Shown here: positions 19,484-27,757 of the stretch, piece by piece
Numbering within the stretch: position 1 is the stretch's first letter
How the letters are laid out: each line of letters opens with the position of its first letter
NCBI GenBank assembly: GCA_024372625.1
Contig: CP099605.1
Span: forward strand, 1,426,001 to 1,490,000
Length of the DNA stretch: 64,000 nucleotides
Direction: 5' to 3'
Source of the DNA: Comamonadaceae bacterium OTU4NAUVB1
GTDB taxonomy: Bacteria > Pseudomonadota > Gammaproteobacteria > Burkholderiales > Burkholderiaceae_C
Made by a program: the position numbers and the translations under genes
Notes under the pieces: model-generated
What the model was told of the DNA's origin: nothing
The model's database searches: none
What the model saw: only the letters and a program-made list of their open reading frames with translations

Positions 19484-20575
19484 TCAGCGCGGAGTCGCGA
19501 ATTCCGCCCCGTCGTAGGCCTCCGGCACCACGAGGCGGCCGGCCGCGATGTCGGCCGTGATGGCGGCGATCCGCTCGCGCGTGCGCGCCGGCACGTCCGG
19601 TGCCAGCGAGAGACCGACCGCGCCGGGCACGGACAGGCCGATGCGGCGCACCCGGCCGGCCGGGAAGGCGCCGGCGCGCAGGTCCTCGACGGCCTCGTAG
19701 ACGCCCATCCCCACGTCCGCCATGGCCGAGCCGATGAAGACGCCCGGGTCGCTGCGGACCCAGTCGACCACGTTGCCGATCTGGCGCGCGCCGCGCTGCC
19801 GGCACGCCTCGACGACGCCGGTGCGCCCGGCGTTGAGCATCGTGAAGATCACGTCGGCGCCGGCGTCGATCTGCGCCAGGGCGATCCGGCGCGACAGCGC
19901 GTTGTCGTCCTGGCTGCCCGAGAAGTTGGTCAGCAGGCGCACCGACGGGTCGGCGGCCCGGGCTCCGGCCGCGTAGGCCGCGCGGCCCTTGAGGCCCGGC
20001 CGCACCCGGATGCCCGACATGTGGCCGATGACGCCCGTGCGGGTGCTCAGGGCCGCCAGCACGCCGGCCAGGTAGGCCGATTCCTCCTGCAGCACGTCGT
20101 AGCTGGCCAGGTTGGGTGCCACGACGGCGCCCTGGGTGACGACGAAGCGCACCTTCGGGAAGCTCGCCGCGACGTCGGCGCAGGCCTCGTTGTTCTGGCC
20201 GCCGTACGCGACGACGAGGTCGGGGCCGGCGGCCGCGAGGTCGACCAGCGCGGCCGCCAGCAGGTCGCGCCGTGGCTCGACGTTCGCCACGTGCGTCGTG
20301 GCGACGCCGAACGCGGCGCGGGCCCGCTCGAGCCCGCGCCAGCCGGCTTCCATGAAGCCGCCGTCGTCGACGCGGCCGGCGAACAGGGCCGCGACCCGTG
20401 GCGCGGCGCCGGACGCCGCCGTGGGCCGGTCGTCCGGCGGGGCGGCGCAGGCGGCCAGGAAGGGCGCCACGGCGGCGCCGGCGGCGCCCAGGACGATGCG
20501 GCGACGTCGCGGCGCGTCGGGCCGGGTCGGGTGAGGAGGGCGCGCGGGCGCGGCGCCGTTCGACGGGAGGGTCAT
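19484..20575 (-). CDS. BMP-family (PnrA/Med-like) substrate-binding lipoprotein
   Basis: Predicted 363 residues. An Arg-rich N-terminus (PRRRRIVLGAAGAAVAPF) leads to the lipobox LAAC, so it is an exported, perhaps Tat-routed, lipoprotein. The body matches BMP binding proteins: RVDDGGFMEAGWRGLERA, VAYGGQNNEACADVAASFP and FIGSAMADVGMGVYEAVEDL. Family members bind nucleosides or similar compounds for ABC importers. No ABC permease or ATPase lies nearby, which is odd. An in-frame start at 20611 would add 12 residues; I prefer 20575 because a GAGCGAG-like ribosome site precedes it. Confidence 0.82.
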   Translation of the reverse strand: MTLPSNGAAPARPPHPTRPDAPRRRRIVLGAAGAAVAPFLAACAAPPDDRPTAASGAAPRVAALFAGRVDDGGFMEAGWRGLERARAAFGVATTHVANVEPRRDLLAAALVDLAAAGPDLVVAYGGQNNEACADVAASFPKVRFVVTQGAVVAPNLASYDVLQEESAYLAGVLAALSTRTGVIGHMSGIRVRPGLKGRAAYAAGARAADPSVRLLTNFSGSQDDNALSRRIALAQIDAGADVIFTMLNAGRTGVVEACRQRGARQIGNVVDWVRSDPGVFIGSAMADVGMGVYEAVEDLRAGAFPAGRVRRIGLSVPGAVGLSLAPDVPARTRERIAAITADIAAGRLVVPEAYDGAEFATPR

Positions 20576-20678
20576 GGGTTCTCGCTCGGGGACGGATGAC
20601 GGGATCGACATGATGAACGACCTCGTGCCCGCACGGCGCCGCGCCGCGCCCTCGCGCCCCTCGCGGCGCCGCGGCCGG

Positions 20679-21662
20679 TCAGTCCAGCGTCGCGCCGGTC
20701 AGTTTGACCAGGCCCGCATAGCGATCGAGTTCGGACTTCCAGAACGCCGCGAAGCCGGCCGCGTCGCCCGGGCGCACCTCGGCGCCGATGTCGGCGAGGC
20801 GCTGGCTCAGGTCGCCCGAGGAGAAGGCCGCCTGCACGGCCGCGTTGAGCCGCTGGACAACCGCCGGCGGCGTGTTCGCCGGCGCCGCCAGGCCGTACCA
20901 GGCGTTCATGGTCATGCCCTTCATGCCCAGTTCGTCGAACGTCGGCACGGCCGGCAGCAGCGGGTGACGCCGGGTCGAGGCGACGGCGATCGCGCGCACC
21001 TTGCCGCCCTTGAGCTGGCCGTAGGCGCCGGTGTCGAGCATGTAGTCGAGCTGGCCGGCCATGACGTCGGTCAGGGCCGGCGCGCTGCCCTTGTAGGGCA
21101 CGTGGATCACGTCGATGCCGGCCACCGACTTGAAGAGTTCGCCCGCCAGGTGCGCCGAGTTGCCGACGCCGCCGGAGCCGTACGAGAGTCGGCCGGGGGT
21201 CGCCCGGGCGGCCTTCACCACGTCCGCCGGCGTCCGGTACGGCGAGCCGGCCGCCACGATCATCACGCTGGGGATGACGGCCAGCGAGGCCACCGGCGTG
21301 AAGTCCCGGATCGGGTCGAAGCCCGTCTTCTTGTAGAGGTAGGGGTTGGCCGAGTTGGTCGAGCTGGTGGCCAGCAACAGGGTGTGGCCGTCCGCCGGCT
21401 GGCGCACGAACTGCTGGGTGCCGATGTTGCCGCCCGCGCCGGCGATGTTGTCCACCACGACGCTCTGGCCGAGCTGCACGCGCAGCGCTTCGGCCAGCGC
21501 GCGGCCGACGGCGTCGGTGGCGCCGCCGGCGGGCCACGGCACGATCAGGCGCACGGTCTTCTGCGGGTAGGCCTGCGCCAGCACGGCCGGCGCGGCCACG
21601 CCCGCGGCGGCGAAGGCGGCGGCGAGCGCGGCACGGCGCGCCAGGGTTCTTCGGGTGATCAT
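20679..21662 (-). CDS. Bug/TctC-family periplasmic solute-binding protein
   Basis: Predicted 327 residues. A Tat-like signal peptide (MITRRTLARRAALAAAF) ends near VLAQA. The mature start YPQKTVRLIVPWPAGGATD and the ligand loop SSTNSANPYLY are typical of Bug proteins, which bind carboxylates, amino acids or related small organics. Classical members serve TctAB transporters; most Bordetella and Comamonadaceae members are orphans, as here. A GGAG ribosome site supports the ATG at 21662. It follows another Bug gene by 50 bases and is about as different from it as from any other, so this is not a recent duplication. Confidence 0.92.
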   Translation of the reverse strand: MITRRTLARRAALAAAFAAAGVAAPAVLAQAYPQKTVRLIVPWPAGGATDAVGRALAEALRVQLGQSVVVDNIAGAGGNIGTQQFVRQPADGHTLLLATSSTNSANPYLYKKTGFDPIRDFTPVASLAVIPSVMIVAAGSPYRTPADVVKAARATPGRLSYGSGGVGNSAHLAGELFKSVAGIDVIHVPYKGSAPALTDVMAGQLDYMLDTGAYGQLKGGKVRAIAVASTRRHPLLPAVPTFDELGMKGMTMNAWYGLAAPANTPPAVVQRLNAAVQAAFSSGDLSQRLADIGAEVRPGDAAGFAAFWKSELDRYAGLVKLTGATLD

Positions 21663-21712
21663 GGTCGGTGCGGTCTCCGGGGTCGGTGGGATGGGTCGAG
21701 GCGCCGGGCGCG

Positions 21713-22702
21713 TCACTCGACCTTGGCGCCGGAGGCGCGCACCAGCTCGGCGGCCTCGGGCATCTGCTGCTTCACGAAGGCCCAGAACCGGTCCGTCGAC
21801 ATCGGTTGCGCGGCGGGCGCGCCCAGCTCCGCCAGCTGCGTCCTCACCTCGGGCTGCGCCAGCGCCTGGGCCAGCGCCGCGTTGAGCTTCTCCAGCACCG
21901 GCTGCGGCGTGCCGGCCGGCGCGACCAGGCCGTACCAGGAATCGGTGTGGAAGCCCTTCAGGCCGGCCTCGTCGAAGGTCGGCACGTCGGGCAGGGTGGG
22001 CAGGCGTTCCTTCGACGCCACCGCCACGGCGCGCACCTTGCCCGAGCGCACGAACGACACCGCGCCCGTCGTCAGGATCATGTCCACGCGGCCCGCCATC
22101 ACGTCGGTCATGGCCGGGGCGGTGCCCTTGTAGGGGATGTGCGGGATGTCGACGTTCGCGAGCTTGACGAAGCGCGCGCCGGCCAGGTGCTGGCTGGAGC
22201 CGACGCCGCCCGAGGCGTAGTTCAGCTTGCCGGGATTCGCCCGGGCCTGGGCCAGCACGTCGGCGACGGTCTTGAAGGGCGAGGTGGCGGGGACCAGCAG
22301 CACGCTCGGGGAGCTGGCGATCATGCCCACCGGCGCGAAGTCCTTGACGGGGTCGTGATTGAGCCTGGCGTACAGGGCCGAGTTCAGCCCGTGGGAGGTG
22401 GCCGTCGCCAGCATGATGGTGTAGCCGTCCGGCTTGGCCTTGGCGGCGATGTCGGTGCCGATGTTGCCGCCGGCGCCGGCGCGGTTGTCGATGACGACGG
22501 TCTGTCCGAGCGTGCGGCCCATGGCGTTGGCGATCAGCCGCGCAACGTTGTCGGACGGCCCGCCCGCCGGCCAGCCGACCACCATCGTGACCGGGGCCGA
22601 GGGGTAGGCGGGCTGCGCGTGCGCGGTCCGGGCGGCGCCCAGCAGCGCGATGGCCGCAACCGCGCCGGCGGCCGCGAAAGAAAGGGACATGCGAGGGGTC
22701 AT
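21713..22702 (-). CDS. Bug/TctC-family periplasmic solute-binding protein
   Basis: Predicted 329 residues with a Sec-type signal peptide ending in AHAQP. Landmarks are YPSAPVTMVVGWPAGGPSDN, VVIDNRAGAGGNIG and VPYKGTAPAMTDVMAGRVD. The two Bug motifs around the ligand pocket (WPAGG and ATATSHGLN) are intact. The ligand is unknown. It lies between the RraA-type aldolase gene (70-base gap) and the second Bug gene, in the same direction, so it is probably expressed with the aminotransferase operon. Confidence 0.92.
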   Translation of the reverse strand: MTPRMSLSFAAAGAVAAIALLGAARTAHAQPAYPSAPVTMVVGWPAGGPSDNVARLIANAMGRTLGQTVVIDNRAGAGGNIGTDIAAKAKPDGYTIMLATATSHGLNSALYARLNHDPVKDFAPVGMIASSPSVLLVPATSPFKTVADVLAQARANPGKLNYASGGVGSSQHLAGARFVKLANVDIPHIPYKGTAPAMTDVMAGRVDMILTTGAVSFVRSGKVRAVAVASKERLPTLPDVPTFDEAGLKGFHTDSWYGLVAPAGTPQPVLEKLNAALAQALAQPEVRTQLAELGAPAAQPMSTDRFWAFVKQQMPEAAELVRASGAKVE

Positions 22703-22772
22703 GGGATGTCTGTCTCCGTGGTGGTGGTGCGGGGCCGCGCGCTCCGGGGCGTCGCGAGCGCGGGCGGCGGGG

Positions 22773-23450
22773 TCATGGCTCGATGAAGCAGCCCAGCCGG
22801 GTCAGGGTGGCGTCGACCCAGGCGCGGTCGTAGCTACCGTCCTTGATGCCCGCGACCATGACGGTCTCGGCCGCCTGCTTCTGGTGCGCGGCCGCCAGCA
22901 GCCGCTCGACGTCGTCGAAGGGCACGCACAGGAAGCCGTCCTCGTCGCCGATGACCAGGTCGCCCGGCTCGATCACCATGCCGTCGATGGCGATGGGCAC
23001 GTTGATCTCGCCGGGGCCGTCCTTGTAGGGGCCGCGGTGCGTCACGCCGGCGGCGTAGACGGGGAAGGCGTTGGCGCGGATGAAGCCGGCGTCGCGGATG
23101 GCGCCGTCGATGACGAAGCCGCCCAGGCCCTGGCCGATGGCGTCGCCCACCATGATCTCGCCGGTGATGGCGTTGGTGAGGTCGCCCCCGGCGTCCACGA
23201 CGATGACGTCGCCGGGCTTCGCCAGCTGCAGCGCCTTGTGCAGCATCAGGTTGTCGCCCGGGCGGCTCTTGACGGTGAGCGCCGGGCCGGCCATGCGCCC
23301 GCCCGAATGCATCGGGCGCAGGCGCGCGCCGCCGGCGGTCATGCGCGCCATGCAGTCGCTGACGTTGGCCACCGGCACCTCCAGGAACTGGCGGGCGAGG
23401 TCGAGGGAGACGGCGCGGCGGCGCCGGAGGATGCGAAGTCCGTTGTGCAT
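22773..23450 (-). CDS. RraA-like protein, possible 4-hydroxy-4-methyl-2-oxoglutarate aldolase type
   Basis: Predicted 225 residues of the RraA/class II pyruvate-aldolase fold. The catalytic signature GEIMVGDAIGQGLGG followed by FVIDGAIRDAG carries the Gly-rich loop and the Arg-Asp pair that bind substrate and divalent metal in HMG/CHA aldolases. Within the family some proteins cleave 4-hydroxy-2-oxo acids and others inhibit RNase E. Its place between binding proteins and an aminotransferase favours an aldolase or oxaloacetate-decarboxylase role. It starts five bases after the amino-acid binding protein gene stops, so the pair is tightly coupled. Confidence 0.85.
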   Translation of the reverse strand: MHNGLRILRRRRAVSLDLARQFLEVPVANVSDCMARMTAGGARLRPMHSGGRMAGPALTVKSRPGDNLMLHKALQLAKPGDVIVVDAGGDLTNAITGEIMVGDAIGQGLGGFVIDGAIRDAGFIRANAFPVYAAGVTHRGPYKDGPGEINVPIAIDGMVIEPGDLVIGDEDGFLCVPFDDVERLLAAAHQKQAAETVMVAGIKDGSYDRAWVDATLTRLGCFIEP

Positions 23451-23455
23451 GATGG

Positions 23456-24358
23456 TCAGACGCCCTTGTTGCTGGGGTTGCGGTAGGCCTCGCGGACGGC
23501 CTCGGTCATCGGGAAGTTGAGGTTGGCGTTGGTCGGCGGGATCGGCGACATGAACCACTTGCGGTAGAGCGGCTCGATGGCGCCGGACTTCATCAGCTGC
23601 GTGACGGTGCCGTCCACGACCTCCTTGAACTGCGGGTCGTCCTTGCGGTACATGATCCCGTAGGGCTCCTGGCGCAGCGATTCGCCCGTCAGGATCTTGT
23701 AGTCGCCCGGCCTGGGCGAGGTGGCGATCAGACCGGCGAGCTGCACGTCGTCCAGGATGTAGGCCACGGCGCGGCCGGTGCCCAGCAGCAGGAAGCCGTC
23801 GGCCGTGTCCTTCGCCGCGAGGCTCTCGACCTCCATGTTCTCGGTCTTGCGGTAGGTGCGCAGCAACTGCAGGCCGGTGCTGCCGGCCACGGTCGAGACC
23901 GTCTTGCCCCGGAGGTCGGCGAAGCTGTCGATGCCCGAGTCCTTCTTCACCGCCGCGGTGATGCTGGTGACGAAGTGGCTGGGCGCGAAGGCCACCTGCT
24001 CCTGGCGCTGCACGGTGTTGGTGGTGGTGGCGCAGTCCAGGTCCACGGTGCCGTTGGCCAGCAGCGGGATGCGGTTGGTCGAGGTCAGGATCGTGTAGCG
24101 CACCTCCAGGGCCGGCAGCGCGAGCCTGGCCTTGACGGCCTCGACGATCCGCAGGCAGATGTCGTTGGTGAAGCCGACCGGGTCGCCGCCGCCCACGGGC
24201 TTGTACGAGAACGGCACCTGGCTGTCGCGCGCGCCGATGGTGATGACGCCGCTGGCCTTGACCTTGGCCAGGGTGTCGTTGTTCTGGGCGGCGGCGGTGC
24301 CGCAGGCGAGCGCGACGGCGAGGCCGAGGCCGGTGGCGAGGGAACGGTGGGAGGTCAT
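23456..24358 (-). CDS. Amino-acid type (family 3) periplasmic binding protein
   Basis: Predicted 300 residues with a signal peptide (LGLAVALACGTAAAQ). The family 3 signature is clear: GVITIGARDSQVPFSY, GFTNDICLRIVEAVK, LLANGTVDLDCATTTNT and KWFMSPIPP. It is closest in pattern to glutamate/aspartate binding proteins such as GltI, including the DCATTTNT ligand loop. Such proteins normally feed an ABC permease with ATPase; none is encoded in the window. It lies between the aminotransferase and the aldolase gene, which suggests an acidic amino acid or a derivative as ligand. Confidence 0.9.
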   Translation of the reverse strand: MTSHRSLATGLGLAVALACGTAAAQNNDTLAKVKASGVITIGARDSQVPFSYKPVGGGDPVGFTNDICLRIVEAVKARLALPALEVRYTILTSTNRIPLLANGTVDLDCATTTNTVQRQEQVAFAPSHFVTSITAAVKKDSGIDSFADLRGKTVSTVAGSTGLQLLRTYRKTENMEVESLAAKDTADGFLLLGTGRAVAYILDDVQLAGLIATSPRPGDYKILTGESLRQEPYGIMYRKDDPQFKEVVDGTVTQLMKSGAIEPLYRKWFMSPIPPTNANLNFPMTEAVREAYRNPSNKGV

Positions 24359-24441
24359 GGTCGAGGCTTTCGGAAAGACGGAGAAAAGCGATACGTGGTC
24401 AACGGTGAGCGGAATCTGACGGAGCGCCGGGCAAAGCCGGA

Positions 24442-25647
24442 TCAGGCGAGCTGCCCGACGGCCTCGCGGATCGCGGCGCAGCCGGCCTCGATCTGCTCGG
24501 TCGACGTGGCGAACGACAGGCGCAGGTGCGCGGGCATGCCGTAGGACTCGCCGTCGATGACGGCGACGCCGGCCGCGTCGAGCAGGTGGCGCATCACGTC
24601 GACGTCGCTGGCGAGGCGCGTTCCCGCGGGGGTCGTCCGGCCCAGCAGGCCGGCCACGCACGGGAAGACGTAGAAGGCGCCGTCCGGGGCGGCGCAGTCG
24701 ATCCCGGGAATGGCGTCGAGCAGCGCCACCATGCGGTCGCGGCGGCCCTCGAACAGGGCGCGGGCGTCGGCCACGCAATCCTGCGGACCGTCCAGCGCGA
24801 CCACCGCCGCGGCCTGGCTCATGGCGCTGGCGCAGGTGGTGGTCTGCGAGGCCAGCAGCGTCAGCGCCTTCATCAGCGCCGCCGGTCCGGCCGCGTAGCC
24901 GATGCGCCATCCGGTCATCGCGTAGGCCTTGGACACGCCGTTGACCACCAGCGTGCGCGGGGCGAGATCGGCCGCCACGGCCAGCGGCGACAGGTGGCGC
25001 GCTCCGCCATAGGCGAAGTGCTCGTAGATTTCGTCGGTCATCACCCAGACGTGCGGGTGGCGGCGCAGCACGGCGGCGAGGCCTTCGAGTTCGCGGCGCG
25101 AATACACCGCGCCGGTCGGGTTGTTGGGCGTGTTGAGGACCAGCCAGCGCGTGCGCGGCGTGAGCGCCGCCTCCAGCGCGCCGGGCGTGAGCTTGAAGCC
25201 GCCCGCCGCGTCCGATGGCGCGATCACCGGCACGCCGCCGTTGAGCCGCACCATGTCGGGGTACGACACCCAGTAGGGCGCCGGCACGACGACCTCGTCG
25301 CCTGCCTCGAGCGTGGCGGCGAAGGCGTTGAAGATCAGCGTCTTGGCGCCGGGGCCGACGACGATCTCCTCGACCCGGTAGGTCAGGCCGTTGTCGCGTC
25401 GCAGCTTGCGCGCCACGGCCTCGCGCAGGGCCGGCGTGCCGGCCGAGCCGGTGTACTTCGTCTGCCCCGCCAGCAGCGCGGCGACGCCGCCCTGGACGAT
25501 GTGCGCGGGCGTCGGGAAATCCGGCTCACCCAGCGTGAAGTCGACGATCCGGCGCCCGCTGGCGCGCAGCGCGTCCACCCGGGCCTTGGCGGCGATGCTG
25601 GGCGAGGGCCTGACCTGGCCGATGCGGGAAGAAAGCAGGGTGCTCAA
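24442..25647 (-). CDS. PLP-dependent class I aminotransferase (aspartate aminotransferase-like)
   Basis: Predicted 401 residues. The fold-type I motifs are intact: NTPNNPTGA (172-180), DEIYEH (205-210), the Schiff-base Lys240 in SKAYAMTGWR and Arg248 nearby. The N-terminal VDFTLGEPDFPTP is typical of the I-gamma aspartate aminotransferases of many bacteria. The substrate is probably an acidic or aromatic amino acid, but cannot be fixed. The start is TTG, since the nearest upstream ATG is out of frame and quickly stops. It heads a nine-gene minus-strand run and is divergent from a LysR gene across a 120-base regulatory gap. Confidence 0.88.
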   Translation of the reverse strand: MSTLLSSRIGQVRPSPSIAAKARVDALRASGRRIVDFTLGEPDFPTPAHIVQGGVAALLAGQTKYTGSAGTPALREAVARKLRRDNGLTYRVEEIVVGPGAKTLIFNAFAATLEAGDEVVVPAPYWVSYPDMVRLNGGVPVIAPSDAAGGFKLTPGALEAALTPRTRWLVLNTPNNPTGAVYSRRELEGLAAVLRRHPHVWVMTDEIYEHFAYGGARHLSPLAVAADLAPRTLVVNGVSKAYAMTGWRIGYAAGPAALMKALTLLASQTTTCASAMSQAAAVVALDGPQDCVADARALFEGRRDRMVALLDAIPGIDCAAPDGAFYVFPCVAGLLGRTTPAGTRLASDVDVMRHLLDAAGVAVIDGESYGMPAHLRLSFATSTEQIEAGCAAIREAVGQLA

Positions 25648-25741
25648 GGGAGGGATTCCATGACGTTCCCCATCGACGCGACGGGGCAGCGAAACCGATT
25701 CTGGGAGCGCCCTAGAATTTCAAAAAGCGATTTTTTCTCCT

Positions 25742-25760
25742 GGAATCGCATTCCCGGAAT
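25742..25760. promoter_or_regulatory. Triple GGAAT/ATTCC site, candidate LysR operator
   Basis: In the gap between the aminotransferase and the LysR gene, GGAAT (25742-25746), ATTCC (25750-25754) and GGAAT (25756-25760) form two overlapping palindromes with spacers of three bases and one base. The site is eight bases before the LysR start, where self-repressing LysR proteins often bind. An AT-rich tract with a run of T lies just upstream. Confidence 0.5.
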
Positions 25761-25767
25761 CGATACG

Positions 25768-26691
25768 ATGACCTTCAAGCAACTCGAAGCGCTCTACTGG
25801 ATCGTGCAGCTCGGCGGCTTCTCGGCCGCCGCGCACAAGCTCCACACCACGCAGTCGGCGGTCTCCAAGCGGGTGCAGGAACTGGAGCAGCTGTTCGACA
25901 CGCCGCTGTTCGACCGGGCCCAGCGCAGCGCGCGGCTGACGGAAAAGGGCGAGGAGATGTTCGTGCTGGCGGGACGGCTGCTGGCGCAGCGCGACGCCGC
26001 CGTCGAGCAGTTCAGCCGCCCCGACGTGATCGAGCGGCGCGTGCGCATCGGCATCACCGAGCTCACCGCGATGACCTGGCTGCCCCGCCTCATCGAGACC
26101 ATCCAGCGGCTCTATCCCAAGGTCGTCATCGAGCCGACGGTGGAGAGCAGCCCGCTGCTGCGCGACAAGGTGCTGGCCGACGAACTCGACCTGGTGATCG
26201 TGCCGGACGCCTTCGCCGACACGCGCATCGCCAGCACGCGCGTGGGCGAGGTCGAGCACGCGTGGCTGTGCAAGCCCGGGCTGGTGCGCACGGACCGCAC
26301 GCTGCGCCTGCACGAGGTCGCGCTGCACCGGATGCTGGTGCAGGGCGCGCAGTCGGGCACCGGCCGCGTCTACGACGCCTGGATGAAGGAGCGCGGCGCC
26401 GAGCCCGCCGACGCCATCGTCGTGAGCAACCTGGTGGCCATGCTGGGCCTGGTGGTCTCGGGCATCGGCGTGAGCTACCTGCCGCATCGCTGCCTGTCGC
26501 CGCTGGTGGCCGCCGGGCAGCTGACGGTGATCGACGTCGCCCCGGCGCTGCCGCCCATCGCCTACGTGGCGCTGCACCAGGGCGAGCACCGCAGCGCGCT
26601 CGTCGCCTCGATCGCGATGCTGGCGCAGGAGTGCTGCGACTTCTCCGCCATGTTCCAGGGCCTGAGCCACACGATGGTGGGCGGACGGTAG
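25768..26691 (+). CDS. LysR-family transcriptional regulator, divergent from the aminotransferase operon
   Basis: Predicted 307 residues. The N-terminal winged helix is typical (FKQLEALYWIVQLGGFSAAA, HTTQSAVSKRVQELEQ). The effector domain starts near residue 90 (RVRIGITELTAMTWLP). By the usual LysR logic it should control the divergent aminotransferase/binding-protein run and its own gene. The ligand is probably a substrate or intermediate of that run. The same ITELTAMTWLP signature recurs in the second LysR of the window (SELVSLTWLP), so the two belong to one subfamily. It converges on a Bug gene across 37 bases. Confidence 0.92.
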   Translation: MTFKQLEALYWIVQLGGFSAAAHKLHTTQSAVSKRVQELEQLFDTPLFDRAQRSARLTEKGEEMFVLAGRLLAQRDAAVEQFSRPDVIERRVRIGITELTAMTWLPRLIETIQRLYPKVVIEPTVESSPLLRDKVLADELDLVIVPDAFADTRIASTRVGEVEHAWLCKPGLVRTDRTLRLHEVALHRMLVQGAQSGTGRVYDAWMKERGAEPADAIVVSNLVAMLGLVVSGIGVSYLPHRCLSPLVAAGQLTVIDVAPALPPIAYVALHQGEHRSALVASIAMLAQECCDFSAMFQGLSHTMVGGR

Positions 26692-26728
26692 CGTCGGGCC
26701 GGAAAGGGCGCGACCGGTCGCGGCGTCC

Positions 26729-27715
26729 TCAGTCGAGCCGGATGCCCGCCTCGCGCACCACCGGCGCGAGGCGCGCGCGATCGGCGGCGTTGAGGTCGCC
26801 CAGGGCCTTGGGCGTGCCGCCGAGCAGTTCGGCGCCCGTCGCGACGATCCTGTCGCGCACGTCGGGTTGCCTGAGCAGCGCGTTCACCTCGGTGTTCCAC
26901 AGATCGACGACGGCCTTGGGCGTGCCCGCCGGTGCCATCAGGCCCCAGACGCTGGCGAGTTCGACGCCCTGGATGCCCGCTTCGCCGAAGGTCGGCACGT
27001 TCGGCAGCACGGGCGAGCGCCGGGCGGTGGTGACGCCGATCGGGCGCACCTTGCCGCCCTCGATCTGGCTGAGCAGGGTCGGGATCGAACCCATGTACAT
27101 GTCGACCTGCCCGCCGATCAGGTCGGGCACGGCCTGCGCCATGCCGCGGTAGGGCACGTGCGTGAACTTCACGCCCGAGGCGTTCTGCCACAGCTGATTG
27201 ACCAGGTGCGCGATGGTGCCGGTGCCAGGCGTGGCGACGGTCAGCACGCCAGGCTTGGCCTTGGCGGCGGCGACGACGTCGCCCAGGGTCTTGTAGGGCG
27301 AGTCGGCCCGCACCACCAGCACGACGGCGCCGCTGGCGATGGAGGTGATGGGTTCGAGGTCCTTGACCGGGTCGTAGGTGAGCTTGGTGTAGAGCAGCGG
27401 GTTCAAGACGATGTTGTCGGTCTGCGCCATCACCAGCGTGTGGCCGTCGGGCTTGGCCTTGGCGACGCTGTCGAGCGCCAGGTTGCCGCCGGCGCCGGGC
27501 TTGTTGTCGACCGTGACGACCCATTTCAGCTTGGCCGCGAGCGCCGTCGCGATCTGGCGGGTCAGGGCGTCGGTGCCGCCGCCGGCGGGGAAGGGCACGA
27601 CGATCCTGACCGGACGCTCGGGGTAGGTCTGGGCGTGGGCGGGCGCGGTGCCCAGCGCGACCAGGGCCACGGCGGTGGCCGTGGCGACGGCGGAAATTCG
27701 GGTGAGGGTTCGCAT
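26729..27715 (-). CDS. Bug/TctC-family periplasmic solute-binding protein
   Basis: Predicted 328 residues with signal peptide (VALVALGTAPAHAQ). Core motifs are YPERPVRIVVPFPAGGGTD, VDNKPGAGGNLALDSVAK and HVPYRGMAQAVPDLIGGQ. It is the last gene of the second minus-strand run, 42 bases behind the FAD/Fe-S dehydrogenase gene. That position suggests it captures the substrate later oxidised by the run, probably a hydroxy acid or related carboxylate. No TctA/TctB membrane partner is present. Confidence 0.92.
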   Translation of the reverse strand: MRTLTRISAVATATAVALVALGTAPAHAQTYPERPVRIVVPFPAGGGTDALTRQIATALAAKLKWVVTVDNKPGAGGNLALDSVAKAKPDGHTLVMAQTDNIVLNPLLYTKLTYDPVKDLEPITSIASGAVVLVVRADSPYKTLGDVVAAAKAKPGVLTVATPGTGTIAHLVNQLWQNASGVKFTHVPYRGMAQAVPDLIGGQVDMYMGSIPTLLSQIEGGKVRPIGVTTARRSPVLPNVPTFGEAGIQGVELASVWGLMAPAGTPKAVVDLWNTEVNALLRQPDVRDRIVATGAELLGGTPKALGDLNAADRARLAPVVREAGIRLD

Positions 27716-27757
27716 GGTTGTCGTCTCCGGGGTTGGAACGGATGGCCGACCCGGCCG

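Noticed and set aside
20679..22702. Recent tandem duplication of the two adjacent Bug genes
   Set aside because: Apart from family motifs the two proteins differ throughout, including signal peptide type and ligand loops, so they are old paralogues.
26709..26722. Palindrome CGCGACCGGTCGCG between LysR and a Bug gene
   Set aside because: It is short and GC-only with no T run; in a genome of this composition such palindromes occur by chance, so it was not listed as a terminator.
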